A DNA stretch of 64,000 nucleotides from Xanthomonas hortorum pv. pelargonii (lineage in GTDB: Bacteria; Pseudomonadota; Gammaproteobacteria; Xanthomonadales; Xanthomonadaceae). The stretch covers positions 4,340,001-4,404,000 of the forward strand of contig NZ_CP098604.1 of assembly GCF_024499015.1 (NCBI RefSeq), written 5' to 3'. Shown here piece after piece: positions 21,061 through 32,942 of this stretch. The position numbers and the translations under genes are program-made. The notes under the pieces are model-generated. The model ran no database searches. It was not told the origin of the DNA and was given only the letters and a program-made list of their open reading frames with translations. Position 1 is the first letter of the stretch, and the number at the start of each line of letters is the position of its first letter.

Positions 21061-23424
21061 ATGAAGCCAACGCTGCACCACACACAGACCTCCCGGTGGC
21101 ACACCATCGCAGCGTGGTGCCTGAGCATCGTGCTCTGCGCGCTATCGGCAAGCGCAGTGGCTGCATCGGTCGCAGCCCCGCCCACACCCCCGCCCACACC
21201 GGCGCAGTACGCGCAGGCCATCGGCCTGTCCGATCACTACGCGTCCCTGGTCGACCAGCAACCGACGGCGCCAGTCTGGATCGATGCGGGACGCTTCCTG
21301 TATCGGCGCGGTGTTGCACGCACCAACCAGGCGCCGGCCATCGAGTACCGCCTGGTGGATGCCGCCAGTGGCCGCAATACGCTGGCCTTCGATCATGCAA
21401 GGTTGGCGGCGGCTTTGACGCAGGCCGGTGCGCAGGACATCGATGCAACGCAACTGCATCTGGAGGACCCCACGCTGCAACAGCAACGCCTGGGCTTTCA
21501 GCTGGCGAAGCTGGGCTGGCAATGCGATCTGGCGCGCTACCACTGCGAACATGTGCCCGAGCGCGATGTGCCGGCCGAGACGATGGACATGCGTCTGCCG
21601 TTCAAGCAGGGCGAACGCGAGGCCAAGGTGTCGCCGGATGGCCGCTGGCGCGCCTGGGTGGAGCAAGCCAATCTGGTCATCGCGCCGGTGGCCGGTGGCG
21701 AGCGCAGCGTGCTCAGTCGTGATGGTCGTGCCGACGATTACTACGCGCTCGACAGCATCCAGTGGTCGCCGGATTCGCAGCATCTGGCCGCGTATCGGGT
21801 CAAGGCGCCACCGCCGCGCATGGTCTATTACATCGAATCCGCACCGGCCGATCAGGTGCAACCCAAGTTGCATCAACAGGTCTATCCCAAGCCCGGCGAT
21901 GTGTTGCCGGTGATGCAGCCGGTGTTGTTCGACATCGCTACGCGCGCTGTGCATCCGGTGGCGATGACCTTGCTGCCCAATGCCTTCACCTTGAGCGAGA
22001 TGGTCTGGTGGAAGGACAGCCGCGGCTTTACCTTCGAATACAACGCGCGCGGCCATCAGCTTTATCGGGTCATCGAAGTGGACGCACGCACGGCCGCCGC
22101 GCGCAGCTTGATCGAAGAAACCTCGCCCACCTTTATCGAATACTCCGAACTCAGCGGCGACCACGAAAATGGCGGCAAGCACGCGCGGCGCGATCTTGCC
22201 GATGGCAAGCAGATCCTGTGGGCGTCCGAACGCGATGGCTGGGAGCATGTGTATCTGTACGATGGCCGCAGCGGCGAGGTGATTCGCCAGGTCACCCGCG
22301 GCGATTGGGTGGTACGCAAGCTCGATTACCTCGATGAGGCCGCAGGGCAGCTGTATTTCACCGCCTCCGGCATGCAGCCCGGCGAAGACCCGTACTACCG
22401 CCACGCCTATCGCATCGGCCTGGATGGCAACGGACTCACTGCATTGACGCCAACCGCCGCCGACCATCAGGTCAGTTACTCGCCGGATGGAAAGTGGTTG
22501 CTGGACCTTTACTCGCGCGTGGATCTCGGGCCGGTGCTGGAGTTGCGGCGCAGTGTCGATGGCAGCCTGGCGCGCACGGTGGAGCGTACCGATCTGAGTC
22601 GTTTGCAGGCCGCTGGCTGGCAGCCGCCGTTGCCGTTCCATACCACCGGGCGCGATGGCAAGACCGAGATCTGGGGCGTGATCCAGCGCCCCCAGCAACT
22701 GAATCCGCAGCAGCGCTATCGCGTGATCGAATACATTTACGCCGGCCCGCAGGGCTCGTTCGTGCCGAAGAGTTTCACCACGCGCGTGCCGGCGCTGACC
22801 GGGCTGGGCTTTGCGGTGGCGCAGATCGATGGCATGGGCACCAACAATCGCGCGCGCGCCTTCCACGATGTGGCCTGGCGCAATCTCAAGGATGCCGGCT
22901 TGCCGGATCGTATCGCCTGGCACAAGGCCGCCGCCGCGCAATATCCGTGGTACGACATCGCCGGCGGTGTCGGTGTGTACGGCACCTCGGCAGGCGGCCA
23001 GAACGCGCTGGCCGCGCTGCTGTTTCATCCGGAATTCTATGTGGCGGGCGTGGCCAACTCCGGTTGCCACGACAATCGCATGGACAAGATCTGGTGGAAC
23101 GAACAATGGATGGGCTGGCCGGTGGGGCCGTGGTACGCCGAATCGTCGAACGTGGAAAACGCAGCACGGCTGCAAGGCCATCTGCTGCTGGTCACCGGCG
23201 ACATGGACATGAATGTCGACCCGGCCAGCACCTTCCAGGTGGCCGACCGCCTGATCAAGGCCGGCAAGGATTTCGATCTGCTGGTGGTACCTGGCGGCGA
23301 TCATGGCGCCGGTGGCGATTACGGCAAACGCCGTCTGCTGGATTTCTTCATGCGCTGGATGCAGCAATCGCCAACGCCGCAATGGAATCGCAACCCGGCA
23401 ACGCCGACCACGCAGGCACCGTGA
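21061..23424 (+). CDS. S9 family prolyl dipeptidyl-peptidase (DPP IV-like), complete
   Basis: The start is ATG 21061, giving a 787-residue protein with a signal peptide (IVLCALSASAVAA); an ATG at 21016 is an alternative. Residues ~100-500 form the DPP IV beta-propeller (WASERDGWEHVYLYD). The hydrolase domain has S643 in GTSAGG, D716 in GDMDMNVDP and H748 in GGDHG. It removes X-Pro dipeptides. It lies 191 bp behind the GH43 gene in the same direction, and a terminator-like hairpin follows, so it probably closes the receptor-GH121-GH43-peptidase operon. It is a close paralogue of the peptidase that opens the window. Confidence 0.93.
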   Translation: MKPTLHHTQTSRWHTIAAWCLSIVLCALSASAVAASVAAPPTPPPTPAQYAQAIGLSDHYASLVDQQPTAPVWIDAGRFLYRRGVARTNQAPAIEYRLVDAASGRNTLAFDHARLAAALTQAGAQDIDATQLHLEDPTLQQQRLGFQLAKLGWQCDLARYHCEHVPERDVPAETMDMRLPFKQGEREAKVSPDGRWRAWVEQANLVIAPVAGGERSVLSRDGRADDYYALDSIQWSPDSQHLAAYRVKAPPPRMVYYIESAPADQVQPKLHQQVYPKPGDVLPVMQPVLFDIATRAVHPVAMTLLPNAFTLSEMVWWKDSRGFTFEYNARGHQLYRVIEVDARTAAARSLIEETSPTFIEYSELSGDHENGGKHARRDLADGKQILWASERDGWEHVYLYDGRSGEVIRQVTRGDWVVRKLDYLDEAAGQLYFTASGMQPGEDPYYRHAYRIGLDGNGLTALTPTAADHQVSYSPDGKWLLDLYSRVDLGPVLELRRSVDGSLARTVERTDLSRLQAAGWQPPLPFHTTGRDGKTEIWGVIQRPQQLNPQQRYRVIEYIYAGPQGSFVPKSFTTRVPALTGLGFAVAQIDGMGTNNRARAFHDVAWRNLKDAGLPDRIAWHKAAAAQYPWYDIAGGVGVYGTSAGGQNALAALLFHPEFYVAGVANSGCHDNRMDKIWWNEQWMGWPVGPWYAESSNVENAARLQGHLLLVTGDMDMNVDPASTFQVADRLIKAGKDFDLLVVPGGDHGAGGDYGKRRLLDFFMRWMQQSPTPQWNRNPATPTTQAP

Positions 23425-23984
23425 TGGATGCGGGTTGCGTGCCACGGCACGCTGCCTGATCGCGCACTGTGTGCCCTGGTGGAGTGAGCAGTGCGCGCAG
23501 AAGAATGCGCATTGCTCGCTGTCATTTTTACCGGCGCGCCCAAACATCAGTGCAGGTAGTGACCAGCGATACGCCACCGCAACTGCTTCAAAAACTGCCG
23601 CGTAACGGCACGCCCAGCTGCGGACTGGACTGCCAACACAACGCCAACCGATGATCGTTCAGATGCGAACCATGCTGTTTTCCGCATGCGTGGTCGCCAA
23701 ATGCGACAAGACGTAGCGCGTGCGCACAGGCACATTGTGACCAGCTGATGAAACTGGAGCGCATGGGCGACTCCAGTGCGGAATGACCTCTTTAGACAAC
23801 GCGCGTCGTTGCGTGGCCTCTGCTGGTCGCGCGCATCGCAGGTTGTCTGCGTGTCCACTGTATGGCCGTCGCCAAAGATGTCGCTGCGACGCGCCGCTGC
23901 CACTTGTCTCCACCCGCGCTGGTGCACGCCGGCACGGGCGTGTGTTGCCCGCCGTTTGTCTGTCGTTTGAATCAGGAGCCCCGC
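23425..23984 (+). other. Intergenic region between peptidase and second TonB receptor
   Basis: This 560-bp gap contains a terminator-like hairpin at 23486-23517 and presumably the promoter of the receptor-GH127 unit. An open frame reaches back to 23862 ahead of the receptor but shows no signal sequence or RBS. No other gene was seen. Confidence 0.45.
23486..23517 (+). terminator. Candidate terminator after dipeptidyl-peptidase
   Basis: gagcagtgcgc pairs with gcgcattgctc (one G-T wobble) around a 10-base loop and is followed by a short T-rich segment (catttttac). It lies 60 bp after the stop of the dipeptidyl-peptidase gene and fits the end of that operon. Confidence 0.5.
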
Positions 23985-26882
23985 ATGCCGATGTTGCTGT
24001 TGCCTTTCTCACGGACCACCGTTGCCAGTGTGCGGCCCTTGCCGAACATGCTTACCAGCGCGCTGTTGCTGGCGCTTTCGGCAACTGCGGCCGCTCCAGT
24101 GGCTGCGCAGCAGGCAGGCAGCACGAGCGATGCGCCGCAAACGCTCGATAGCGTGGTCGTCACCGGCTCGCGCCTGCGCCGCGTGGATACCGAAACCGCC
24201 AACCCGGTGATCACCGTCAGCCAGGAACAGATTGCCGCCACCGGCAAGGCCACCGTAGGCGATCTGCTGCAGGAGCTGCCATCGATCGCCGGCAACGCCA
24301 CCAACCCGTATACCAACAACGGCGGCGGCACCGGCGCCTCGGCGATTTCGCTGCGCGGCCTGGGCGATAAGCGCACGCTGGTGCTGGTCAACGGTATCCG
24401 GCTCGCCTACAACGACGTCAACGCGATTCCGGCCAGCATGATCGAGCGCATCGAGGTGCTCAGCAATGGCGCCTCTGCGGTGTATGGCTCCGATGCCATC
24501 GGTGGTGTGGTCAATTTCATCCTGCGCAGCCAGTTCGACGGCGTGCAATTCAGCAGCGACTTCGGCACCAGCAGCGAGGGCGATGGCAACCGACGCAACT
24601 TCGCCTTGACCACCGGCAAGACCTGGGAACGCGGCAGCCTGATCGGTGGCCTGTCGTACCACAACATCGATCCGGTCTCGGCAGCGGCGCGCGACTATTC
24701 CAAGGACGCGCTGGCATTGACCAACGGCCAACCGGTGAAGCAGGGCTCGTCCGCCACGCCCACCGGCACGGTCAATTTCAACGATGGTTCGGATCAGTCC
24801 ACGCAGCTTGCGCAGGCCAACGGCTGCGGACGCGTCACCCTCAACAGCGGCGTCAGCGGTCGCGCTGGCCCTGGCGATTTCCATTGTTACAACGCCAGCG
24901 CCGACTCCTACAACTACCAGCCGTTCAATCTGTTGCAGACCCCGCAAAAGCGCACCAATGCCTTTTTGCTAGGCACCTATCGCTTTACCGACAATGTCGA
25001 AGGCTACGTCAACACCTGGTTCAGTAAAACCGAATCCGCCTCGATCATCGCGCCGATTCCGATCTTCTCCAATGGCGACAACATCCTGGTGTCGTCGCAG
25101 AGTTACTACAACCCGTTCGGGGTGAACTTCGGCACCGATCGCAGCACCGGCACCTCTTACAACGACCTCAATACGCGCGCCACCGTGCTGGGCAATCGCA
25201 GCTATCAATACAACACCTACAACTTCCAGATCAGCCCGGGCTTGCGCGGTCACTTCGGCGACAGCTCCTGGCAGTGGGACGCCAACTTCAATTACGGCAA
25301 GGTCAAACAGAAGTCGATCAACAACGGTTTTCTCGACTACGCAACGTTCAATCAGGCCATCGGCCCGTCGTTCCTGGATAGCGATGGTGTGGTCAGGTGC
25401 GGCAGTGCGGGCGCGGCGATTGCCGCTTGCACACCGCTGAATTTCTTCAACCTCAACGACAGCAGCAACCTCGCCACGTTGCAGGGCATGGTGGTCAACC
25501 CGATCGTGACCAGCGTCTACACCGTCAAGCAATTCGAGGCCAATGCCAACGGTTCGTTGTTCGATTTGCCGGCCGGCACCGTCAGCCTGGCAAGCGGCAT
25601 CTCCTATCGCAAGGAGCGCTCGACCACCGCCTCCGATGCGCTGTGGACTGGCGATGAAGACGGCCTGTGCGGTGTGATCGAGTTCTGCGCATCCACCTTG
25701 AGCGGCAGTTTCGACGTCAAGGAAGCCTATGCCGAAGCATTGTTCCCGTTGCTCAAGGACTTGCCCGGCATCAACGCACTGAACATCACGCTGGGCACGC
25801 GTTTTTCCGACTTCAGCTCGGTCGGCAGCAAGACCAACAGCAAGGTGTCGCTGGAATATCGCCCGATCGAAAATCTGTTGCTGCGCGGCACTGTTTCGCA
25901 GGTGTTCCGCGCGCCCAACATCAACGAGTTGTATGCCGGCGTGGCCGGCGATGCGGCCACCGTCAACGACCCGTGCAACGGTTACACCGGCGGCAACAGC
26001 GTGGCCTGCGCAAACGTGCCGACCAACGGCAGCTATCAGCAATCCGATGGTCAGGTGTCGGGCAAGGTGTCCGGCGCGGTGGTGGCCGGTTATCAACTCA
26101 AGCCGGAGACCGGCAAGTCCTACGATGTGGGGCTGGTCTACGATCCGCAGTGGATCGATGGCCTGTCGCTGAGCGCGGACTGGTGGCGCATCGATCTGGA
26201 AGACACCATCACCACGGTGTCGGCGCAGACCGTACTCAATCAATGTTTCGCCAACTCGGCCAGCTCCTTCTGCGCGCTGATCCATCGCAACGGCAACGGC
26301 ACCATCAATTACATCGCCGAGCCCACCGTCAACCTGGGCAAGCTCTGGGCCAAGGGCATCGATTTCAATCTGACCTATCGCCTGCCATCCACGCCTTGGG
26401 GCAATGTCACTGCAGGTCTCAATGGCACCTATCTCACCCGTTACGACGTGCTGCCCGATACCACCGATCCCAGCTCGGTCACCATCCACAACGTGGGCCG
26501 CTACACCCAGGCCTACGGCAATTTCCCGCGCTGGCGTGCGCTGGGGACAGTGAATTGGGCGTTGGACGATTGGAGCGCCACCTGGCGCATCCGTTATGTC
26601 GGCAATACCGCCATCGGCAATTCGGATCCGGACCAGAGCCTGTCGGCCGATTCCAACGAGCCGACGGTGGTGCGCAAGATCGGCGCCTACGTCTACAACA
26701 ACCTGCAGCTCGGTTATAACGTGGAGCCGTGGCATACGCGCTTTGAAGTGGGCGTGGACAATATCGCCAACAAGCAACCACCGTTGTATTACTCCAACAA
26801 CGTGGGTAACGCCAACACCGATGTGGCGACCTACGATCTGCTTGGTCGGTTCTATTGGGCACGTGCGACGGTGAAGTTCTGA
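23985..26882 (+). CDS. TonB-dependent outer-membrane receptor (965 aa)
   Basis: ATG 23985 is preceded by caggag. The signal peptide (ALLLALSATAAAPVAA) is followed by LDSVVVTGSRLRRVDTETANP, a TonB-box/plug start, then VLVNGIRL and IEVLSNGASAVYGSDAIGGVVNF. The barrel ends RATVKF. It is homologous along its length to the receptor at 12024-14837, including paired-cysteine loops (CGVIEFC, CNGYTGGNSVAC). The 166-bp gap to the GH127-like gene in the same direction indicates a receptor-enzyme pair. The substrate is inferred to be arabinosides or glycopeptides. Confidence 0.95.
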   Translation: MPMLLLPFSRTTVASVRPLPNMLTSALLLALSATAAAPVAAQQAGSTSDAPQTLDSVVVTGSRLRRVDTETANPVITVSQEQIAATGKATVGDLLQELPSIAGNATNPYTNNGGGTGASAISLRGLGDKRTLVLVNGIRLAYNDVNAIPASMIERIEVLSNGASAVYGSDAIGGVVNFILRSQFDGVQFSSDFGTSSEGDGNRRNFALTTGKTWERGSLIGGLSYHNIDPVSAAARDYSKDALALTNGQPVKQGSSATPTGTVNFNDGSDQSTQLAQANGCGRVTLNSGVSGRAGPGDFHCYNASADSYNYQPFNLLQTPQKRTNAFLLGTYRFTDNVEGYVNTWFSKTESASIIAPIPIFSNGDNILVSSQSYYNPFGVNFGTDRSTGTSYNDLNTRATVLGNRSYQYNTYNFQISPGLRGHFGDSSWQWDANFNYGKVKQKSINNGFLDYATFNQAIGPSFLDSDGVVRCGSAGAAIAACTPLNFFNLNDSSNLATLQGMVVNPIVTSVYTVKQFEANANGSLFDLPAGTVSLASGISYRKERSTTASDALWTGDEDGLCGVIEFCASTLSGSFDVKEAYAEALFPLLKDLPGINALNITLGTRFSDFSSVGSKTNSKVSLEYRPIENLLLRGTVSQVFRAPNINELYAGVAGDAATVNDPCNGYTGGNSVACANVPTNGSYQQSDGQVSGKVSGAVVAGYQLKPETGKSYDVGLVYDPQWIDGLSLSADWWRIDLEDTITTVSAQTVLNQCFANSASSFCALIHRNGNGTINYIAEPTVNLGKLWAKGIDFNLTYRLPSTPWGNVTAGLNGTYLTRYDVLPDTTDPSSVTIHNVGRYTQAYGNFPRWRALGTVNWALDDWSATWRIRYVGNTAIGNSDPDQSLSADSNEPTVVRKIGAYVYNNLQLGYNVEPWHTRFEVGVDNIANKQPPLYYSNNVGNANTDVATYDLLGRFYWARATVKF

Positions 26883-27048
26883 TCGCCGCCGTGTCGTCGC
26901 TGCGGTTTCAATACACTGGTGCGCGCCACCCGATCCGGTCGGGCGCGCGCAGGCGGTGCCACGCAATCGCTTCTCTGGCGGCTTCTGCCAGTGTGGGTTG
27001 TAACGGCGCGCGCAGTCTGCGCGCACCGACAGGAGCTAAGCTGATCCT

Positions 27049-29424
27049 ATGACCGATGTCTTCGTTACCGAGCACACCACCGACCACGCGCTGAGCTTGT
27101 CGCGGCGGCGCTTTCTGGCCTGGAGCAGTCTGGCGGTTGCTGCGGGTTTTCTGCGATTTCCTGCGCACGCCAACGCTGCACAACCCGGCAGTATCCGCGC
27201 GGTACCGTTGGCGCAGGTCAGGCTGACCCCGTCGCTGTTTCTGGATGCGCTGCACGCCAATCGACGCTATCTGATGCGGCTGGAGCCGGACCGGCTGCTG
27301 CACAACTTTGTGTTGTACGCCGGCCTCGACCCCAAGGCGCCGGCGTATGGCGGCTGGGAAGCGGACACCATCGCCGGGCATACGCTGGGACACTATCTCA
27401 GCGCATTGGCCTTGATGCATGCGCAGACCGGCGATGCGCAATGCCGCACGCGTGCGCATTATCTGGTCGCAGAGCTCGCACGCTGCCAGGCGCATGCAGG
27501 CGATGGCTACGTGGCCGGATTCACGCGCAAGAATGCCGCAGGCAAGATCGAGAGCGGCCGCGCCGTGTTCGATGAACTGAAGAAAGGCAAGATCGACCCG
27601 GCGCCGTTCTATCTCAACGGCAGCTGGGCACCGCTGTACACCTGGCACAAGTTGTTCGCCGGCCTGCTCGACGTGCATGCGCATTGCGACAACGCGCAGG
27701 CGCTGCAGGTCGCGGTGGGCCTGGCTGGCTATCTGCAAGCGGTGTTTTCCGCACTCGACGATGCGCAGTTGCAAAAGGTGTTGTCGTGCGAATTCGGGGG
27801 TCTCAACGAATCCTTCGTCGAGCTGCATGTGCGCACCGCCGATGCGCAGTGGCTGGCGTTGGCGCAACGCCTGCACCACCACGCCGTGCTCGATCCGCTC
27901 ATCGCCCAGCGCGACGAACTGGTGCACCAGCATTCCAACACCAACATCCCCAAGCTGATCGGCCTGGCACGCGAGTACGAAGTCACCGGCGATGCCGCCT
28001 CGGGCGCGGCGGCGCGCTTCTTCTGGCACACCGTCACCGACCACCATACCTACGTGATCGGCGGCAATGGCGATCGCGAATATTTCCAGCAGCCGGACAG
28101 CACTTCGAAGTTTCTTACCGAACAGACCTGCGAGCACTGCGCCAGCTACAACATGCTCAAGCTCACCCGGCATCTGTACCAGTGGGGCCCGCAGGCCGAG
28201 TTCTTCGACTACTACGAGCGCACGCTGCTCAACCACGTGATGGCGCAGCAGCATCCGCGCACCGGTATGTTCACCTACATGACACCGATGCTGGCCGGCG
28301 AAGCGCGCGGCTGGTCCTCGCCATTCGACGATTTCTGGTGCTGCGTCGGCAGCGGCATGGAGGCGCATGCCCAGTTCGGCGATTCCATCTATTGGCAGGA
28401 CGGGCAGGGCGTTTACGTCAACCTCTACGTGCCCTCCAGCGTGCGCGATGCCGCCGGGCTGGATATGACCCTGCACAGCGCGATGCCGGAGCAGGGCAGT
28501 GCATCGCTCCGCATCGCTGCCGCGCCGGCAGAGCAACGCACGCTTGCACTGCGCGTGCCCGGCTGGGCGCAGTCGCCGGTGCTGCAGCTCAATGGCCAGC
28601 CTGTCGATGCTGCCGTCAGCGAGGGCTATCTCCGCATCGCCCGCGTTTGGCGCGCTGGCGACACGCTCAACTTGTCGTTCGAAATGCCACTGCGCCTAGA
28701 AGCCGCAGCGGGCGACCCGGCCTGGGTCTCGGTGCTGCGCGGGCCGCTGGTCTTGGCTGCGGACCTAGGCGATGCGGCAAAACCCTGGTCGGGCAAAACC
28801 CCGGCATTGATCGGCGGCGATGAGGTCTTGCAGCATTTGCAGCCGGTGGCTGGCCAGTCCGCGTTCGACTATAGCGACGGCGCCCAGCACTGGCGGTTCT
28901 CCCCGTTCTACGCCCAATTCGATCGCCGCAGCGCGCTCTATCTGGAACACCGTGACACCGCCGCGTGGCAGCAGCAACAGGCCGAGCAGGCCGCAGCCGA
29001 GGCCAGACAGCAGGCACTCGACACGCGCGCATTGGATCGCATCGCCCTGGGTGACGAAGCATCCGAAAAAGCCCACGGCCTGCAGAGCGAAAGCTCCTAC
29101 GCCCTCAGCTACCGTCGCCGCGCCGGCCGCGATGCCCGCACCGGCGGCTTCATCGCCTTCACCCTGCGCAACACCACCAAGGCAAGCGTCCTGCGCCTGC
29201 GCTACTGGGGCGACGAAACCCGCCGCCGCTTCCGCATCCTCGCCGACGGCGAACTCATTGCCAACGAACGCCTGGACGGCAACCGCGGCCTGGATTTCGT
29301 CGATGTGGATTACGCCTTGCCTGCAGCTGTAGCCGGACGCGCCACTTTGCAGATCCGCATCGAGCCGGAGACCGGCTATTCGGCCGGGCCTGCGTTTGGG
29401 TGTTGGGTGTTGGAATCTGCGTAA
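27049..29424 (+). CDS. hypBA1: GH127/GH146 beta-L-arabinofuranosidase (HypBA1-type), Tat-exported
   Basis: The N-terminus carries a twin-arginine signal (LSRRRFLAWSSLAVAAG). The (alpha/alpha)6 barrel of the DUF1680/GH127 clan follows (AGHTLGHYLSA, NGSWAPLYTWHK, HSNTNIPKLIG). The family's zinc-thiolate site is intact: E362 and C364 in CEHCASYNMLK and C431-C432 in FWCCVGSGME, with one of the cysteines being the catalytic nucleophile in this retaining family. The SYNMLKLTRHLY segment is closer to GH146 than to classic GH127. The reaction releases L-arabinose from beta-1,2-Araf disaccharide or Araf-beta-Hyp. It follows the TonB receptor gene, and the RBS (aggag) is 13 bases from the ATG, rather far. 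Confidence 0.88.
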   Translation: MTDVFVTEHTTDHALSLSRRRFLAWSSLAVAAGFLRFPAHANAAQPGSIRAVPLAQVRLTPSLFLDALHANRRYLMRLEPDRLLHNFVLYAGLDPKAPAYGGWEADTIAGHTLGHYLSALALMHAQTGDAQCRTRAHYLVAELARCQAHAGDGYVAGFTRKNAAGKIESGRAVFDELKKGKIDPAPFYLNGSWAPLYTWHKLFAGLLDVHAHCDNAQALQVAVGLAGYLQAVFSALDDAQLQKVLSCEFGGLNESFVELHVRTADAQWLALAQRLHHHAVLDPLIAQRDELVHQHSNTNIPKLIGLAREYEVTGDAASGAAARFFWHTVTDHHTYVIGGNGDREYFQQPDSTSKFLTEQTCEHCASYNMLKLTRHLYQWGPQAEFFDYYERTLLNHVMAQQHPRTGMFTYMTPMLAGEARGWSSPFDDFWCCVGSGMEAHAQFGDSIYWQDGQGVYVNLYVPSSVRDAAGLDMTLHSAMPEQGSASLRIAAAPAEQRTLALRVPGWAQSPVLQLNGQPVDAAVSEGYLRIARVWRAGDTLNLSFEMPLRLEAAAGDPAWVSVLRGPLVLAADLGDAAKPWSGKTPALIGGDEVLQHLQPVAGQSAFDYSDGAQHWRFSPFYAQFDRRSALYLEHRDTAAWQQQQAEQAAAEARQQALDTRALDRIALGDEASEKAHGLQSESSYALSYRRRAGRDARTGGFIAFTLRNTTKASVLRLRYWGDETRRRFRILADGELIANERLDGNRGLDFVDVDYALPAAVAGRATLQIRIEPETGYSAGPAFGCWVLESA

Positions 29425-29570
29425 GCGCCGGCCGCCACAGCTTCAATGACGTTGCCTGCGCTTTGGCCGGAGCGAGCACCATGCGCGCAGGAGGAGTGCG
29501 GGCCGTTGTCGGATCGGTTGGTGTCGGACACCGCTGCCGCCGCTCTTCCAACAGTCGCCCTGAGAGATGC

Positions 29571-29600
29571 GCAAAAAGACCGGCGCATGCGCCGGTCTTG
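29571..29600 (-). terminator. Rho-independent terminator of htpG
   Basis: The perfect palindrome aagaccggcgca/tgcgccggtctt (29576-29599) is followed on the minus strand by a run of five Ts, 26 bp beyond the htpG stop. Confidence 0.9.
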
Positions 29601-29625
29601 GTGTATCACACGTGTGCCGTAAGCC

Positions 29626-31530
29626 TTACGCCGACAACTCCAGCAGCAACTTGTTCAACCGCTTCACATACCCAGCTGGGTCCTTGAGACTATCGCCCGC
29701 AGCCAACGCAGCCTGGTCGAACAAGACGCGGCTCAAATCGCCAAACCGATCCATATCCTGTTCCGCATCCAGCTTTTCGATCAGCGGGTGGGCCGGGTTG
29801 AACTCGAACACCGGCTTGGTTTCCGGCACGGCCTGGCCGCTGGCTTCCAGCAGCTGGCGCATCTGCAGACCCAGGTCGCCCTGGCCGATGGCGAGGATGG
29901 CGGGGGAGTCGGTCAGGCGGTGCGAGACGCGTACTTCGGCCACGTCGTCGCCGAGTGCGGCCTTGATGCGCGAGGCCAGGCCTTCCTTGGATTTGGCGAC
30001 TTCTTCCTGCGCCTTCTTGTCTTCTTCCGAATCCAGCTTGCCCAGATCCAGGTCGCCGCGTGCCACGTCCACGAACGACTTGCCGTCGAACTCGGTGAGG
30101 TAGCTCATCAGCCATTCGTCGATGCGGTCGGTGAGCAGCAGCACTTCGATGCCCTTCTTGCGGAACACTTCGAGATGCGGGCTGTCCTTGATCTGCGCGT
30201 AGCTTTCGCCGGTGAGGTAATACAGCTTGTCCTGGCCTTCGGTCAGGCGACCGACATAATCGGCCAGGCCCACGCTTTGCGCGCCAGTGGTGTCGTGGGT
30301 GGACGAGAACCGCAGCAGGCCGGCGATCTTTTCGCGGTTGGCATAATCTTCGGCCGGGCCTTCCTTCAGCGCCTGGCCGAAGTTGCGCCAGAACGTCACA
30401 TAGTCCTCGGGCTTGTCCTTGGCGAGTTTCTCCAGCATGTCCAGCGCACGCTTGGTCAGCGCCGACTTCATCGAATCCACCACCGGGCCGGATTGCAGAA
30501 TTTCGCGCGACACATTGAGCGACAGGTCGGATGAATCCACCACACCCTTGATGAAGCGCAGGTACAGCGGCAGGAACTGCTCGGCCTGATCCAGCACGAA
30601 CACGCGCTGCACATACAGCTTCAGGCCCTTGGCCGAATCGCGGTGATACAGGTCGAACGGTGCGCGGCCGGGCACGAACAGCAGCGAGGTGTAATCCAGC
30701 TTGCCTTCGACCTTGTTATGGCTCCATGCCAGCGGGTTGCCCGCATCGTGGGCAACGTGTTTGTAGAACTCCTGGTATTCCTGCTCGCTGATCTCGCTCT
30801 TGGGGCGCGTCCACAGCGCGCTGGCGCGGTTGACCGCTTCCCACTCCGGCTCAGCCGGCGCGTCGGCCTCTTCGCCGTGATGCTCCTTGCGCATTTCGAT
30901 CGGCAGGCCGATGTGGTCGGAGTACTCTTTGAGGATGCCGCGCAGCGTCCAGCCGTCGGCAAAACTATCTTCGCCTTCTTTCAGCTGCAGCACGATGCGG
31001 GTGCCGCGCTCGGGCTTGTCGATGCTGGCGATTTCGAACTCGCCTTCGCCACGCGAGGACCAATGCACGCCTTCGTTGGCGGGCAGGCCGGCGCGGCGCG
31101 AATACACGTCGACCTGGTCGGCGACGATGAAGGCGCTATAGAACCCCACGCCGAACTGGCCGATCAGGTTGGCGTCCTTCTTCTGGTCGCCGCTCAGGTG
31201 CTTGAGGAAGTCGGCAGTGCCGGACTTGGCGATCGTGCCCAGATGCGAGACCGCATCTTCGCGGCTCATGCCGATGCCGTTGTCGTCGATGGTGACGGTG
31301 CGCGCGTCCTTGTCGTAGTCCACGCGAATGCGCAACTCGCCGCCGCCTTCCAGCAGCTCGGGCTTGACCAATGCTTCGAAACGCAGCTTGTCGGCGGCGT
31401 CGGCGGCATTGGACACCAGCTCGCGCAGGAAGATTTCCTTGTTCGAGTACAACGAGTGGATCATCAGCTGCAGCAGCTGCTTGACCTCGGTCTGGAAGCC
31501 AAGCGTCTGCTTGTCGGTATCAACGGTCAT
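29626..31530 (-). CDS. htpG: Molecular chaperone HtpG (Hsp90)
   Basis: The 634-residue protein has normal length for bacterial Hsp90. The N-terminal ATPase domain has the Bergerat-fold motifs [22 protein letters not shown] and [11 protein letters not shown], and the middle domain has LYVQRVFV and the catalytic loop region [14 protein letters not shown]. It is an ATP-dependent cytoplasmic chaperone dimerising through the C-terminal domain. It is transcribed divergently from rsmD and ends in its own terminator. It marks the end of the accessory hydrolase region. Confidence 0.98.
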   Translation of the reverse strand: MTVDTDKQTLGFQTEVKQLLQLMIHSLYSNKEIFLRELVSNAADAADKLRFEALVKPELLEGGGELRIRVDYDKDARTVTIDDNGIGMSREDAVSHLGTIAKSGTADFLKHLSGDQKKDANLIGQFGVGFYSAFIVADQVDVYSRRAGLPANEGVHWSSRGEGEFEIASIDKPERGTRIVLQLKEGEDSFADGWTLRGILKEYSDHIGLPIEMRKEHHGEEADAPAEPEWEAVNRASALWTRPKSEISEQEYQEFYKHVAHDAGNPLAWSHNKVEGKLDYTSLLFVPGRAPFDLYHRDSAKGLKLYVQRVFVLDQAEQFLPLYLRFIKGVVDSSDLSLNVSREILQSGPVVDSMKSALTKRALDMLEKLAKDKPEDYVTFWRNFGQALKEGPAEDYANREKIAGLLRFSSTHDTTGAQSVGLADYVGRLTEGQDKLYYLTGESYAQIKDSPHLEVFRKKGIEVLLLTDRIDEWLMSYLTEFDGKSFVDVARGDLDLGKLDSEEDKKAQEEVAKSKEGLASRIKAALGDDVAEVRVSHRLTDSPAILAIGQGDLGLQMRQLLEASGQAVPETKPVFEFNPAHPLIEKLDAEQDMDRFGDLSRVLFDQAALAAGDSLKDPAGYVKRLNKLLLELSA

Positions 31531-31587
31531 TGGGGTCGTGCTCCGTGGTGGCCAAGGCCGCAGTGCGGCCGATGGCCTGGGGGATGA

Positions 31588-32895
<1,308 letters not shown>

Positions 32896-32942
32896 TTCTC
32901 TAGCAGTCACATCACCACATGCTTTTCAAAGGGAGGAGTTTC

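Noticed and set aside
21142..23577. An 811-residue antisense frame over the dipeptidyl-peptidase
   Set aside because: High-GC codon bias keeps antisense frames open; no domain, RBS or signal supports it. The same applies to the long antisense frames over the TonB receptors.
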